A DNA stretch of 21,374 nucleotides, taken from positions 1 to 21,374 of the forward strand of contig RXOD01004500.1 of assembly GCA_005223375.1 (NCBI GenBank), in the 5' to 3' direction. Shown one piece after another: positions 9,470 through 19,839 of this stretch. The stretch is from Amoebophrya sp. AT5.2. Taxonomy: Eukaryota > Sar > Dinophyceae > Syndiniales > Amoebophryaceae. Numbering within the stretch: the first letter of the stretch is position 1; the number at the start of each line of letters is the position of its first letter. A model generated the notes under the pieces. The model worked only from the letters and a program-made list of their open reading frames with translations, did no database searches and had not been told where the DNA came from. Position numbers and translations under genes: made by a program.

Positions 9470-10475
9470 ATTCTTCGGGATGAATGACAAAAAATCAATC
9501 GTAGTGCCCCCGCGCACTAAAAGCAGCTGCGTGGTGGCGTTCGAAGCTTCTCTTTCTACCAGAATCGCGATGAATCGATACCGATGTCTGAACCCGAGGT
9601 GCTACCAGGAACTGAAAAGTGGGTTGAATTACGTGAGAGACTCTCGCACGAGTGGAGCAGAAAGCCTGTCGCTTTTTCACGAACCTGTGGGGGCGAGCCA
9701 GCAAAAAGGATTCCGCTATCACGAGGACAAATCATGATCAAAGCTCAACTCTCGCTCCGTACTCCGACTCTATCGCTCAGAATGAAAAATCCCACACGCC
9801 GATATCCGATTAGCGGAAAAAAAACAGGAGGTAAATAGCCCGATATTCAAACCGCAAAAAACAACTCAGTGCCATGAGCAAAGAAATAGAATGACGCCTC
9901 TTTCTCACGGATCAGAGGCAGAAGGAAATCAGAAAATAAATGCCGCGACGTCGGGCAAAGACAAAGAGAAAAGCTCTTCGCCTATACCCTTTGGTACAGA
10001 TCTGTTGCCCAATGCTATCGATGCTCCTGAGTGCATGTTGTTCGTTGTGGCACACGCACAGTGCAGCGATGGTTCTATTCCTAATTCACTTTTACGTTCG
10101 AGCTCTTTTATGTCTACTTGTCAATGTTATTTACCATCGCAAGGACCCTTAAATTGTCAATACGGGATCGATCGAGTCACTCTTGTCTTCAGCGTACAAC
10201 ATTTTTCTAAGGTTTAAGTTCATCTGCGTTTCCGAATTGTTCGTCGTCATACACATTGTGCTACGACCGCGTCGCGCAAGCGTAAGTGTAAGCGAACCCG
10301 AACCCGCCGGACGCGCAGCTGTACTAGATCATCTCTTCCACTAGACCGAGACGTGGCACAAAACCTACACTTTTTGAGTGGGATCGATATTGCAATCGCA
10401 CGCAAACCCTGCGATACTACTTAGCAATGTCGGGGACCGTCGGAACGCCAGGGACAAAGATTCGTCGGCGCGTCC
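9470..10475. other. Intergenic region; no gene recognised
   Basis: This is about 1 kb between the polytopic membrane protein gene and the cytochrome b5 gene. It is AT-richer than the flanking exons. Only short frames occur, without recognisable domains. It should contain the 3' untranslated region of the membrane protein gene and the 5' leader of the b5 gene. Confidence 0.5.
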
Positions 10476-13400
10476 TCAGTTGCACTGGTCGAAAACCATG
10501 CCGTAGAAGAAGTTTCCCAGCTTTTGCGTTTCCTCCTTCGGGTACAGGTACAGGTTGTCGCAGTGGCTCCCTGCTGCCGCCGTGAGCAAACTGCCCACGG
10601 ACGCTCCCCCGCTCGCCACGACGAAGTTTGCCGTCTCCACGGTCGTTGCGGCCGCGCCGCCCACCCCCTCCACTTCCATCGTCCCCCACATCGTGTCGTC
10701 GGCACCGCCGAAGCGCTCCGTGCACGCCTTTAGGTTCCCCCACTGCGCGGCGGAGTAGTCGCTCCCGACCGGAACCACCCCGCCACGGTCCTGTCCGATG
10801 TCGAAGAGCCGGTGGGCGAGTTTCAGCGCGTTGAAAGGGTTCCAGGAAACGTTGAACATGAAGATCCCCGCCACCCAGGAGCAGGTGAACAACAAGAACA
10901 GCGTCATGCGGTCCTTAGTGAGCAGCTGGCGGTAGTAGTCGACCTTCGCGTGGATGTCGCGCGACTGCTTGAACTGGAGCACAAACGTGATGAGCCCCCA
11001 CTCCAGAACATCCACCAGCAGAAACGTCAGCCCCGCGATGAAGTAGCGGTTGTCGTCCAGGCCCTTGAATCCGGGCATGGCGGCGGTGGGGGTGAGCGTC
11101 GAAAGGAGGGGAGCGAGCACGAAGATGAGACTCGTGAAGAACTTGCAGCCGGCGCGGGACTGGTACCGGAGGAAAACAAACCACTGATACGCCTGCACGA
11201 CGGATTGCAGCAGCTCCTGCTCCTCGCGAGAAATAGGAATCACGTCGCGGAACACTTGGTACCCCTTTTGCATCAGCGTCGCGTGCTGCTCGGCGGAAAG
11301 ACCCAACATCCCGGCCTGCCGGTCGTCGAGCTTGGCCTCGTGCTCGGTCAGTTCCAATTCGTGCCCGAGCGAAAACTTGCGCTCGTTCTGCGAGTTGCGT
11401 CGTGCTCCGCTTGGCGACTTTTTCCTACCGGCGGAATTAGAGGGCGATTTTTCGTCGACGTCGCCCGTCTTTGTGATCCCTTCTTTACTTTTTTCCGTCA
11501 CCTCGCCGTTGCTGTCGATGCTGGTATTTGTGTCTGCGCCAGTGGATTTTGGGGTCGAAAGCGCTCCCGACGCCTGCCGGCCCTGCTTCTTCCAGTCATC
11601 GTCCATGTCGCCAAGGTCCAGCGAGAGCGATGCCCGGCGCGCGCGGCCGGTCGGAGCGGCCCCGCCCCCCGCCTTCTGCGTCATGTGTGCGGGTAAGTTC
11701 GCCTTCAGCGCCGCCGCACTGGTATCGTCTTCAGAGGACCGAGTGAAGGGCCCTCTGAACTTGGAACTCATTCGCTCCCAGAGGGAGGAAGCGGCAGCGG
11801 AGGTGCAGTCTGAAGGTTTCAAACAACAGATAAACTCGATCTCGAACGCTACAAAACTATTTGAAATACTTCAGTGCAAACCTCAAAAACTGGAGTGTGC
11901 CAAACTCCAAACACGCATCAGGTTCGGTGGTTGACCCCGAAAAGCCCAAGCCGAAACCCCAGGTAAAAAGAAGGCAATGACGGTACTTTGCGCTTCTCTC
12001 TCCTTTGATTTCTCCGCCGCGCTTTTGAAAAGGTTTTTGAGTTTCGACGGCAGGTTCACGACCGTGATTCCGTAATTGTTGAAGACCACCCGGATCTTCA
12101 TCGGCGTATCCTCTCTGGATTCCCCGACCCCTAGGTGGTCGTTGTAGTCCACGTTTTCCTCCCAGCAGACGGCGAGTGATTTTGGGATTCCGAGGAAGCG
12201 CACAAAGTCCTCCGTTCCTTTCGCGATCGCGTTGTACGTTTTGAAGTATCGCGCGATCACTTGGTAGTTCTGTGGCAGCCCCTGCACGGCCGCGGGGTCG
12301 GAGAGTTTCAGCACGAACAGAATGTACAACTCGGAGTACTTGAACGCGAAGTGCCAGAACTGGTACGTGATGTCCTTCGCGATGAGGAGGAAGAACACCT
12401 CCACGCGGGAGAGGGAGAACAGCACGCCGCGCCCGTACACGAACCGCGTCACATCCAGGAGAAAGTTGATCGTGAACTGCATGCGCTCGTAGATCACCGT
12501 GTTCCGCTCCCCGTGCTCGTGGTAGAGGGACAGGATGTCCATCGCGATTCTGGACACCTTCTTGCTCCAGATCGGCAGGTAGACGGAGAAGAAGAAGGTG
12601 GCGAGCACCATCTCGAACAGGGACTGGATCAGCAGGCCCTTCGTGCCCTGGTCCTCCGTGCGCTTCTTCATGATCTCCACCGCGGCCGGAAAGAAACGAT
12701 CCGCGAACAGCAGCGCCCCGTAGAAGCCGGCGAAAAACACCAGCCCGAACTTGAGGCTCCACCAGAGCAAAGACCTTTCCCGCTGCGTGTACTCCGACTC
12801 GCTGTTCTGGCGCCGCCGAAACGACATGTTGTGCCACATTCCGAGGTATTGTCCGATCACGACACTCAAGCCCCCCAGCACCCGCACGGCCGTGATTCGG
12901 TTGCTCGGGTCGGCGTTCGTCGTCTTCGACAAAGACAGGAAGACGCCGCCGACGATCAGAAGAAACACCCAAGCGCCGATTATGGCGCGCTGCACCCGCG
13001 TCGTCAGCATCTCGGGCGGATAGAAGGCTATCACGAGACCCTGCACGGCGAAAACGGGGCAAAACCACCAGAAGATCCCATACTCCACGACCGCGTGCCA
13101 GAAAAACCGGGGGATCTGGTATGGACGTTGGTTTCGACTACACTTCGTCCTCGGATCATCCAAGCTCGACCTGCTCTACCTCTAGCTCTATCGCCCACAT
13201 GGAGGACGTAGCTAGTTGTATAGAGTGGGACGGAAAAGTGAAAAATCAGATAGATCCAGTCCTCTACAGCCGATATACATTTAGGTACAGCAAAAGCGCG
13301 TAATATTCCTTACGGCCTGGTCCACGTACTCGCTTTCGCAGTGCACCAGGTTGCGCACCAGCACGAAGACGAAGGTCGGCAGTGCATAGAAGAAGGAGAT

Positions 13401-13778
13401 GCCCTGCAGCATGAACATAACCCGGTAGTGATTGCTCGCAGAATCCTCCATCGAACTCCGCGAGAGGACGACCGCCCGCCCGCCCGTACTACTCGTCATC
13501 GACCCCTGCGACGCAACCGAGCCCGCAGACTCAAGCGACGAGATCTTCTGCACGGTGCTGGACGCGGCACTGCTTTTATCGGGACTCTGCCCGAACTTCT
13601 TCTTCCCAAGCCCGCCGCCACGCTGCACGCGTTTCTCCGCTGGCGGCGAGGCGCTGGAGCCATCTTCTTGGAGAAGCGTGCCCGTGCGGGCCTGCGCGGC
13701 CGCTGCGTTCGCAGCATCGACGATTGCCTGCTCGCGTTGCTCCTCAGTGAGCTCCGCGTCGGCAGCAGGGTCCGCCAT
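10476..13778 (-). CDS. Polytopic membrane protein of unknown family, 975 residues, 3 exons
   Basis: Exons are 13778-13314, 13115-11987 and 11809-10476 (2928 nt), with phases matching at both junctions. The N terminus (about 1-125) is Ala/Ser-rich and probably disordered. Hydrophobic segments that look membrane-spanning lie at about 129-148, 160-186, 197-217, 230-248, 271-293, 317-338, 385-402, 755-772, 787-809 and 833-853, so about nine or ten. Between the two groups, residues about 430-530 form a soluble domain. Residues about 533-690 are a charged Ser/Lys-rich linker with many SxxK/RRxS-like sites, possibly phosphorylated. The C terminus after the last segment is about 120 residues, Gly/Ala-rich, with several cysteines. 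I see no transporter or channel signature and cannot name a family. A TTGCAG acceptor-like site lies 13 bases upstream of the ATG. Confidence 0.82.
11810..11986 (-). other. Intron 2 of the polytopic membrane protein gene (177 bp)
   Basis: The donor is CAAA|GTACCG and the acceptor AAACCTTCAG|ACTGCACC. One base from the left exon plus two from the right complete an Asn codon, so the two long frames join without a shift. The join merges what would otherwise look like two separate membrane proteins. It is supported by phase and motif, not by homology. Confidence 0.75.
13116..13313 (-). other. Intron 1 of the polytopic membrane protein gene (198 bp)
   Basis: The donor is GCC|GTAAGG and the acceptor CATACCAG|ATCCCC, phase 0, giving EYVDQA-IPRFFWHAVV. 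The upstream frame meets a stop soon after the donor, and the downstream frame has no ATG near its beginning, so a splice is needed. Confidence 0.8.
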
Positions 13779-14576
13779 GCTCACGCAGGGGCTGCAACGT
13801 ACTTTGAGTTGTGGATACGATGAAAATGATAATGAAATTACTATAGCATCAAGTCGAGCGACCGTAATTTAGCTGCTCACAATCCAACACACGTGTACCA
13901 AGTGTCAGCGGGTCGACGAACGTCTGACATTAAAAAAATGATAGATTGCGACCACCGTTTCTGTCCGGTTGTTAAACAAAGTACATCAACGATTCGGGAA
14001 GCGCGGTTGAATGCTTCCTTGATGACAAGAACAGGCCGGTCGACAAAAAAAGAGGCGGGAAAAAAATCACGGCCGCAAAAAAAGTTTGGGAAGGAATCGT
14101 CTGAAAGAAAGTAATGGACGCAAGCGCGATACATGACAGTGAGAGTGACAATCCGCGGTTATGAAAAAAGAAGGAGGACGAGAAGCGACATTCCGTCACA
14201 GACAGATGCGTAGATGGCGAACCATGAACGAGAAAAACCATCATCAATTTCGTGTCGGTGTACGGTTGAGAGAAAGGAAGCAATCACACACAAACAAGCC
14301 GCAAGTACAACTGCAAGAGTTGCGGGCATGGTGAACTCCCTCGAGTGTACGTCTTATTTTTGGAAGGTGAAACTCGTATCTGTTCGACGTGCTGCATCTG
14401 AGAAAAAACGGTTCAGAGTTATGCTTGACATGATACTGATAAAGGTGAAACTGAATTCACCATACTTCGATCGTGCGTGGCCGATACCGCTGCAGTTGGT
14501 CGGGTGTTGGCCGCGAGCATGTATCGAACAACACGAACCCCCCAGTGCAGCGAGACATGACCGCCGCCGGAAGAAC
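13779..14576. other. Intergenic region; no gene recognised
   Basis: This is about 0.8 kb between the DUF4397-like protein gene and the polytopic membrane protein gene. It is A-rich on the plus strand, with several runs of six or seven A (T-runs on the transcribed minus strand). No domain-bearing frame was found. It probably carries the 3' untranslated region of the upstream gene and the leader of the downstream gene. Confidence 0.5.
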
Positions 14577-16403
14577 TCAAACGCGGAAGCTGTGCTCCTC
14601 TAGCGCACGGCGGTCGAAGCCCCTTGCCCCTGCATCTCTCCGCAGGGCAGCCAGTGCCTCCGCCACTCGACTGGCTGGGGTCGAGCTCGTTTCGTCCGCC
14701 GCCTGCCCACGCGCCAACACCGCAGTGCGATCATCTTCTCCAGTTATTGTCGCTGTTGCACCGTTGCCGCCTCTGTAGTTCGTGCCCTCTGCTCGCCGGG
14801 CTTGCGCTTCTTCTTCGAGATTCTCCACCCTAGCCGGAGGCGGGGCGCCCCGTATTCTTGCCAACGCTCGAGCAAATAGCGCCGCCTGATCCTCATCGAT
14901 CTGTTCGTCAACGCGACCTGCATCCTCACCCGCGCCGTCCCGCACAGCATCCGCACCCCCGCCCTCTTCCGCCGGCCGCAGTCGCCTCCACCGCTCGCGC
15001 ACGAATGCGCCCATGCGCGCCTTCTCCTCGCGCACCCACCCCCCCAGTAGCATCCCCACGACCAACATGGGCCCGAAGAGAGCCAGCATCTGCAAAAAGT
15101 AGAGCAGCCGCACCTCCGAGTGATCCGTGTAGTCATCAGGAAACACCAGCAGCGAGGTTTTTTGCAGCCGATTTTGCACCGCCCCATCGTCCTGTCCTGC
15201 CGCGCCCGCGGCCCCTGGAAGAGGTAGTGCATCCCCCGTCTTCACCACAACATAGTCCTTGTTCGGAAGGAGCCGCAGCCGCCGCTTTTCGCCGTCGCCT
15301 ATTTCGTAATCTCCCGCCGCCACCGCATACACGCGGTTGAACAAAACTTTTTCCTTCCTCGTGACCTTGCCCGTTTCGTGCGCGTCGGCCATGTTTAACT
15401 TGGCTTGTGCGTCGTGCGGAACGGCGTTCAGAAACGCAACTTGCGCATCCCTGTTGTTCGTCGGAGCGAATGCGAAGGACTGGAACGACAGGAGATTGAG
15501 GTTTTGCCGTTCTTGTAGTTCTTCTGCGGCTTCCTGGAGGAGGCTGACGACGGAGCCGGGGCTTTTTTTCTGAACGATGAGGAGAAGAACGGAATCACTC
15601 GGGGGAAGTCGTTCAACGCGGAAGGTGCCCTCGACGCTGCGGAGTACACCCGTGTTCATCAGCTGTGATTTACCATTCTGCGCGACAGCACTCACGGATT
15701 GCGAAACGACACCGACGGTCTGCAACAAACCCGCCACTGCCCGCCGAGTGGAGGCTAAGATTTTCTGCGGCACGGCTTGGAATATCGACCCTTCTCCAAC
15801 GCTCTGCTGCAGATCACCACCCCCCGCCGACAGAGCCAAATCTTCGCTCGGAAACGAAAACCGGATGCGATCGTCCTGGCTGATTTTTCCCTGCACAAAT
15901 CGGCACTCGTTGAATTTGATCGGCGTCTTGTTTTTCAACGCGACGTTGTTTCGCGTGATGGAAACACCACTGGCAAAATCGGGCACCGCGTTGCAGACCA
16001 GAAGCTTGCGCTTCGGAAAAATGTTCGGAGAAGGTAACTCTGCCTCTAAGCTCGGTGGTGCAGCTGCAGCTGCAGCATTTGGGAGGGCAGTTTTTCCTGA
16101 CGAAGGTGGTATTCTTCGCGCGCCGCCGCTCTTGCTCCTGAACCGCTGTTGCAGTATCCCTAGCGGCGTTGGGCGAGGCAGTGCTCCTTGCTGCGCCGCA
16201 GTGGCCGTCCAGGGCGCTGCGTATCCGAGTTGGACTGGTGGCACGAAGCTGGTCTGCACTGGTACTGGCGGGAAACTATTCGCGTACTGGGGGTAGTTGT
16301 AGTTGAAGGCCGAAACCCCCTTGGGAACTACAAGGAGGCATTGGGCAAGCGCCTTGATGCCGTGATGGCCTCGCGGCGACAGGCGGCGGCGATGCGGAGG
16401 CAT
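14577..16403 (-). CDS. Signal-anchored single-TM protein with DUF4397/AlgF-like repeats, 608 residues
   Basis: This is a single exon from the ATG at 16403 to a TAG at 14577. A basic N terminus followed by ALAQCLLVVPKGVSAF suggests a secretory signal. Residues 35-120 are Pro/Gln/Ala-rich, with a poly-Ala run coded by a gctgca repeat. Two segments share a pattern. At about 134-185, LLVCNAVPD continues to FNECRFVQGKI. At about 322-390, VAFLNAVPHDAQ continues to VLFNRVYAVAAGDYEIGD and ends in NKDYVVVKTG. The second resembles the DUF4397 fold (N-A-x-P-D, G-Y-x-V-x-A-G-x-Y, YTVV), and SLLVFPDDYTDHSEVRLLYF looks like the link between such repeats. A transmembrane helix lies at about 432-456. The tail of about 150 residues is charged, Ala/Arg/Glu-rich and probably cytosolic. 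The domain assignment is from memory of the pattern and tentative. Confidence 0.8.
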   Translation of the reverse strand: MPPHRRRLSPRGHHGIKALAQCLLVVPKGVSAFNYNYPQYANSFPPVPVQTSFVPPVQLGYAAPWTATAAQQGALPRPTPLGILQQRFRSKSGGARRIPPSSGKTALPNAAAAAAPPSLEAELPSPNIFPKRKLLVCNAVPDFASGVSITRNNVALKNKTPIKFNECRFVQGKISQDDRIRFSFPSEDLALSAGGGDLQQSVGEGSIFQAVPQKILASTRRAVAGLLQTVGVVSQSVSAVAQNGKSQLMNTGVLRSVEGTFRVERLPPSDSVLLLIVQKKSPGSVVSLLQEAAEELQERQNLNLLSFQSFAFAPTNNRDAQVAFLNAVPHDAQAKLNMADAHETGKVTRKEKVLFNRVYAVAAGDYEIGDGEKRRLRLLPNKDYVVVKTGDALPLPGAAGAAGQDDGAVQNRLQKTSLLVFPDDYTDHSEVRLLYFLQMLALFGPMLVVGMLLGGWVREEKARMGAFVRERWRRLRPAEEGGGADAVRDGAGEDAGRVDEQIDEDQAALFARALARIRGAPPPARVENLEEEAQARRAEGTNYRGGNGATATITGEDDRTAVLARGQAADETSSTPASRVAEALAALRRDAGARGFDRRALEEHSFRV

Positions 16404-17108
16404 TTCGTTTTGCCCGCGGCGGGCTGCTGGGAGGTGCTGCTACGTGGTCATTGCCGGGGCCTTGGATGGTTATTTTTACGAATACATATACACGATCGCG
16501 GTCGATGTCAGCCCAGCAGAAATTTTCTACGCTCCACCTCCCTTCTCTCTGTGCCAAGCCTTTTCTTCACTTCGCTCCTTTTGCTCCGGTGCAGCAGCTC
16601 TCTGCCTCTATTCTATTTTGAGTCCCTCGACCTCAGAAATGAGAAAAGACCGCACACCTTCTGATTTCCTAGGCCATTGCGGCTGGAATGACGTTGACGC
16701 CGCTTTCAATGATAGGGATCTTCTGCGCATGAGCCACACGAATTTCATCTGACGACGCCCCAAGGTCACTGCACTTGTCTTGCAGCAAGGGCGCATCTAT
16801 CATGGTTTCACATTCACCTTAAGGTACTCTAGTGAAGTCGTGTCCTCAGGTCATGGTCAAGATAGAGCGCTACACGCGAAAGGCGCCTACTGGCCGCCAG
16901 CGCTCGAAATGTAAGCCACAACTCGCGAACGAGTTCTAATTCGTCGCAGCGCGTTCGTTGTCTGGGAAGCCAACACCCGTCTGTTACTTACAACTGACCG
17001 ACCCCCCCCCGTCCTCCCAATCTGTTGTTTTTGTTACAAAGCTGGCTTCGCACGTCGACGATGCATCGGTGCGCAAACCGCGAAAAAATCTCACCCCGCG
17101 ACTCAGAT
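16404..17108. other. Intergenic region; no gene recognised
   Basis: This is about 0.7 kb between NFU1 and the DUF4397-like protein gene. Only short frames are present on either strand. No RNA gene, strong hairpin or repeat was noticed. Confidence 0.5.
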
Positions 17109-18436
17109 TCAGTGCCCTCTCGGGATCTCCTCCTCGTTCGGGTCCACAAACTCGCGGACGTCCACGATGTGCGGAAAATAGTGCTGGATCAATTGCTTAA
17201 TTTGTATGTTGAGCGTAATCCCGCTCTTGGGACAGCCGCTGCACGCGCCCATCATCCGTAGGTATACCACGTCGTCCTCCGTCTTCACGTACTCAACATC
17301 ACCGCCATCCTGCTGGACAAACGGCTGTACCCGTTCTTCCAGCAGCTGAAGCAATTCCTGCTCGAAGGCCTCCGGATCGCTACCCTGGTGTATTTTTCGT
17401 CTGGATGCCATCACACAAGAAGTCAATCATGCATGGACTTATTTTTGCGTGCAGCGGGTACTTCCTTAAAGCTTAAAGTATTCTTTGTGTCGTGGATCAT
17501 CAGGACAACAAACAAACTCCTCTCTCAAGTACGTACCTTCTCCGGCACTTGCGCGCCGTCAGCGACGGGATTTGGCATCCGCGATTGTCCGTCACCAAAG
17601 TATTCCACGTCTCGCGGATCCATCACCTCCAAACCAGCAGCGAAAAACTGCGACATGACCTATGCACGTTGAAAGATGCAGTGAATTGGGACGCGCACGC
17701 AGACGCACTGCCTTGTTCCGGCGCCTGTCTAGCAGAAATGAAGCTGCCTTTCCATTTCATATTGATTCCACCTGAATTTGAAGGTAAAACTAAGTACCAG
17801 CTCTATGTTCGGGCGCACCAGTTCCCAGTCTAAATCAGGTTGTTTCGTGACCGTTACGTGCCGCGCGGCCAGCATGATTTGTGAAACCCCGTGAATCTTG
17901 AACAGCGCGGTTGCAAGGAGGGACTTCGTCGCCGACGCCTTGTCGTTGAAGGTTTTCGTTTTTGCAGCATTCCCGAGGACGTCTTGCCCTTGGGGGTAAA
18001 ACATGATTGACTCGGGATTTGGCGTCGGTTCCGCAACCACCGCGATGCAGCGCCGCTGGGGTTGGCTGCGTAGTCGTTCTTGTGCAGGGTATGGTGCGCC
18101 GCCCGGAGTACACCCAAGGCTAGGGGTAAGGCTCTGCCGCTGGGGTACAACACTTCGTATGGCAGAACCGTGTTGAGAAATCGAGGCCGCGTTTGACGTC
18201 AAATGTCCTGCCAGAGAAACGGATCCGGAGATGAGCGATCGTCGCGTTGGATCCCGAGAGGACGTGCTGCTCGTCGACGTGCCAAAGCTTCGGTGACCGG
18301 ATGCTGCTGATGAAGACGACCGTGCAATCGGGCTAGTTACCGCCGTGGCGGAAAGTGGTGCAGAGAACGTGGCAGAAGCCACGCATCTCCGCGTCCCCTC
18401 GGAGACGAGACGGAGGCGCGCGCCGTTGGAAAACAT
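17109..18436 (-). CDS. NFU1: NFU1-type mitochondrial iron-sulfur cluster scaffold, 3 exons
   Basis: Exons are 18436-17798, 17659-17537 and 17384-17109 (1038 nt, 345 residues), with every junction in phase 0. NFU1 carries 4Fe-4S clusters to late-acting apoproteins such as lipoyl synthase and respiratory complexes in mitochondria. Residues 1 to about 125 are Ser/Arg-rich with few acids, a long likely mitochondrial presequence. The Nfu N-terminal domain spans about 130-230 (AEPTPNPESIMFYPQG, then ALFKIHGVSQIMLAARHVTVTK and DWELVRPNIEL). The middle exon supplies VMSQFFAAGLEV and the linker. The NifU-like C-terminal domain (about 259-335) has QQDGGDVEYV and the cluster-binding Cys-x-x-Cys in GACSGCPKS (Cys302, Cys305). 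All key residues are present. A pyrimidine-rich ATAG lies 24 bases upstream of the ATG. Confidence 0.94.
17385..17536 (-). other. Intron 2 of NFU1 (152 bp)
   Basis: The donor is GAGAAG|GTACGT and the acceptor CACCAG|GGTAGC, phase 0, joining QVPEK to GSDPEAFEQE. Other AG sites a few bases away would break the frame, so this one is preferred. Confidence 0.82.
17660..17797 (-). other. Intron 1 of NFU1 (138 bp)
   Basis: The donor is GAGCTG|GTACTT and the acceptor GTGCATAG|GTCATG, phase 0, joining RPNIEL to VMSQFFAAG. This is the expected continuation of the Nfu N-terminal domain. Confidence 0.87.
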
Positions 18437-19017
18437 TTTTCGGCTTTCAAAAGTACAAATCTATCATAGAAAAACAAAAAATAATTCTTGTTACCAGCTA
18501 GTCGTGCTAAGTAGAGAAGGGAACCGAAATCGAAAGCCTAAAGAACCTGCCCAGCTTTACTAAGTTCTTGTCGTTGTCGATTTATAGTAAAAGTACTTAC
18601 TCTAAGTCGATCTCCTTGACGCCCTGGCAATTGGCAAATATCTTCGCTGAAGAATGTGATTGGTAGGTGGTGATTCAAGTAGCGTAAGCGTGAGATGAAA
18701 AGATATTTCATGGCAGAGCAGGACCGAAACCCACGTCTCTCATGGCTCATCGGCACAAAAACAAATCGCATCTCCTGCCACGTCTTGAACACTTCTTTGG
18801 TCTGGGTTCTGATTTGAAGACTTGGCTGTGAGTGACTTTCATTCTGGCCGCCGCAGTTAATCATGAAAAACGCTTGCGTAAAAAAGTGAATATGCAACTC
18901 GAAAAACTGCTTATATATATATTTACTGCATTCCTGAGCGGGAATTGTTCACGTGGTACTCAAGCTCTTGGTTATTTCGGCGTGAGCTTCCCATACTTAG
19001 ACATACTTTCTCACTGC
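18437..19017. other. Region between NFU1 and the coiled-coil gene
   Basis: It holds the possible small frame listed at 18538-18864, an acceptor-like ATAG at 18461-18462 just before NFU1, a short AT run (tatatatata near 18912), and a hexamer-like gaaccgaaatcgaaagc at 18521-18537 that resembles the array in the HAD gene intron. Nothing else was recognised. Confidence 0.5.
18538..18864 (-). CDS. Possible small protein, 108 residues, unrecognised
   Basis: A minus frame starts at an ATG (MINCGGQNESHSQPS) and reads TWQEMRFVFVPMSHERR and then YLFISRLRYLNHHLPITFF before ending at a TAG. The middle looks protein-like but matches no family I know. A GTAAGT that could be a splice donor occurs near 18594-18599. 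The frame could therefore be an exon of a small gene or part of the NFU1 leader. It may also be chance. Confidence 0.25.
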   Translation of the reverse strand: MINCGGQNESHSQPSLQIRTQTKEVFKTWQEMRFVFVPMSHERRGFRSCSAMKYLFISRLRYLNHHLPITFFSEDICQLPGRQGDRLRVSTFTINRQRQELSKAGQVL

Positions 19018-19542
19018 TTAGTCTGCGGCCTCTTCCGCCAGTCCCCGTCGCATTTTCTCTACGAACATGTCGCGCTGCAAAACGCGTAGTGCGCTCGCCA
19101 ACCGCTTTGCCTTCTTCCGCTCGGTTTCGTACTTCTCCTTTCCCGCCTCCACTGCATTCCTACCATACTCCAGCTCGTCCTTCAGCGCTTGTTTCAGTTC
19201 AGCCGCAACATTTGCCAGCTTGTCTCTGTCTGCCTTCGCCTTTCGCAGAGACGTCTTATGCTTCACGAGTTCCTCTACCAAGCCGTTACACCTCTTCACC
19301 AGCAGCCCGTTGCGCTCCTCGGACCGTGCCAAAGCGTCTCGGAGCTGGTCATTGTCCGTTTGCAGAAGGCTCGCTTTGTGCTGCAGCTCGTGGATGACTT
19401 GACGTTGGAACTGGCCGTCCTGGCGCGAGAGCTGCAGTAAATTAAGGAGGTCGTCCCGCACCGACGTGTTCACGTCGTCAGCCTCGTCGAGCGCGGCATC
19501 TTCCACGACAGATGCGGCGTCCGAATGCGCGCCCGCAATCAT
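19018..19542 (-). CDS. Coiled-coil protein, 174 residues
   Basis: The frame runs from an ATG at 19542 to a TAA... or equivalent stop at 19018-19020, with the C terminus GLAEEAAD. Residues 1-30 are acidic and Ala-rich. From about 32 to 165 the protein is one long, highly charged helix with heptad-like Leu spacing (LHELQ-type and LVKRCNGLVEELVKHKTSL segments), so a coiled coil is very likely. There is no enzyme motif, signal peptide or membrane segment. A structural or adaptor role is plausible but cannot be named. The frame continues upstream of this ATG only through a GTG and a leader-like AT-rich stretch. CTCAAG directly precedes the ATG and a GTACTT lies about 50 bases upstream, so a 5' intron and an earlier start are possible. 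Confidence 0.68.
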   Translation of the reverse strand: MIAGAHSDAASVVEDAALDEADDVNTSVRDDLLNLLQLSRQDGQFQRQVIHELQHKASLLQTDNDQLRDALARSEERNGLLVKRCNGLVEELVKHKTSLRKAKADRDKLANVAAELKQALKDELEYGRNAVEAGKEKYETERKKAKRLASALRVLQRDMFVEKMRRGLAEEAAD

Positions 19543-19839
19543 CTTGAGCAGCAGTTGCACGATTTGAATTTATTGCACGAATTAGCGAAGTACCTATCCT
19601 TGTTCCCTTTCGCTGCCGCAAGAGGATGTAACAAAGATCGAAATTCAAGGTCAAAGAATCGCTGTTGCTTCTGCTAACTCCTAGCAGTGTCTTCGGAGCA
19701 TTTCACTCTCTCCGAAAGAATTCCTGCGCAATTTGCGCGGCCTCTCGATACCCGATGCGGGCGGGAACGACAACGCGCGTAAAAAACGCGGGCGGAAGGA
19801 AAAAAGAAGTTCTGCGCTTTTTTATGTTTCGTGGCGTGC

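Noticed and set aside
11891..11907. Small hairpin ggagtgtgccaaactcc in the membrane protein intron
   Set aside because: A five-base stem is expected by chance and has no associated element.
11857..13068. Second minus-strand frame of 403 codons overlapping the membrane protein exon
   Set aside because: It is very Arg/Gly/Ala/Pro-rich, lacks hydrophobic segments and is an offset-frame shadow of the real exon.
12261..13211. Plus-strand frame of 316 codons, and another at 10812-11696
   Set aside because: Both are antisense to the membrane protein exons and have shadow-type composition rich in His, Arg, Gln and Glu. The minus-strand frames carry clear membrane segments instead.
17388..17833. Plus-strand frames over the NFU1 introns and middle exon
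   Set aside because: NFU1 exons on the minus strand account for this region, with conserved residues and matching phases.
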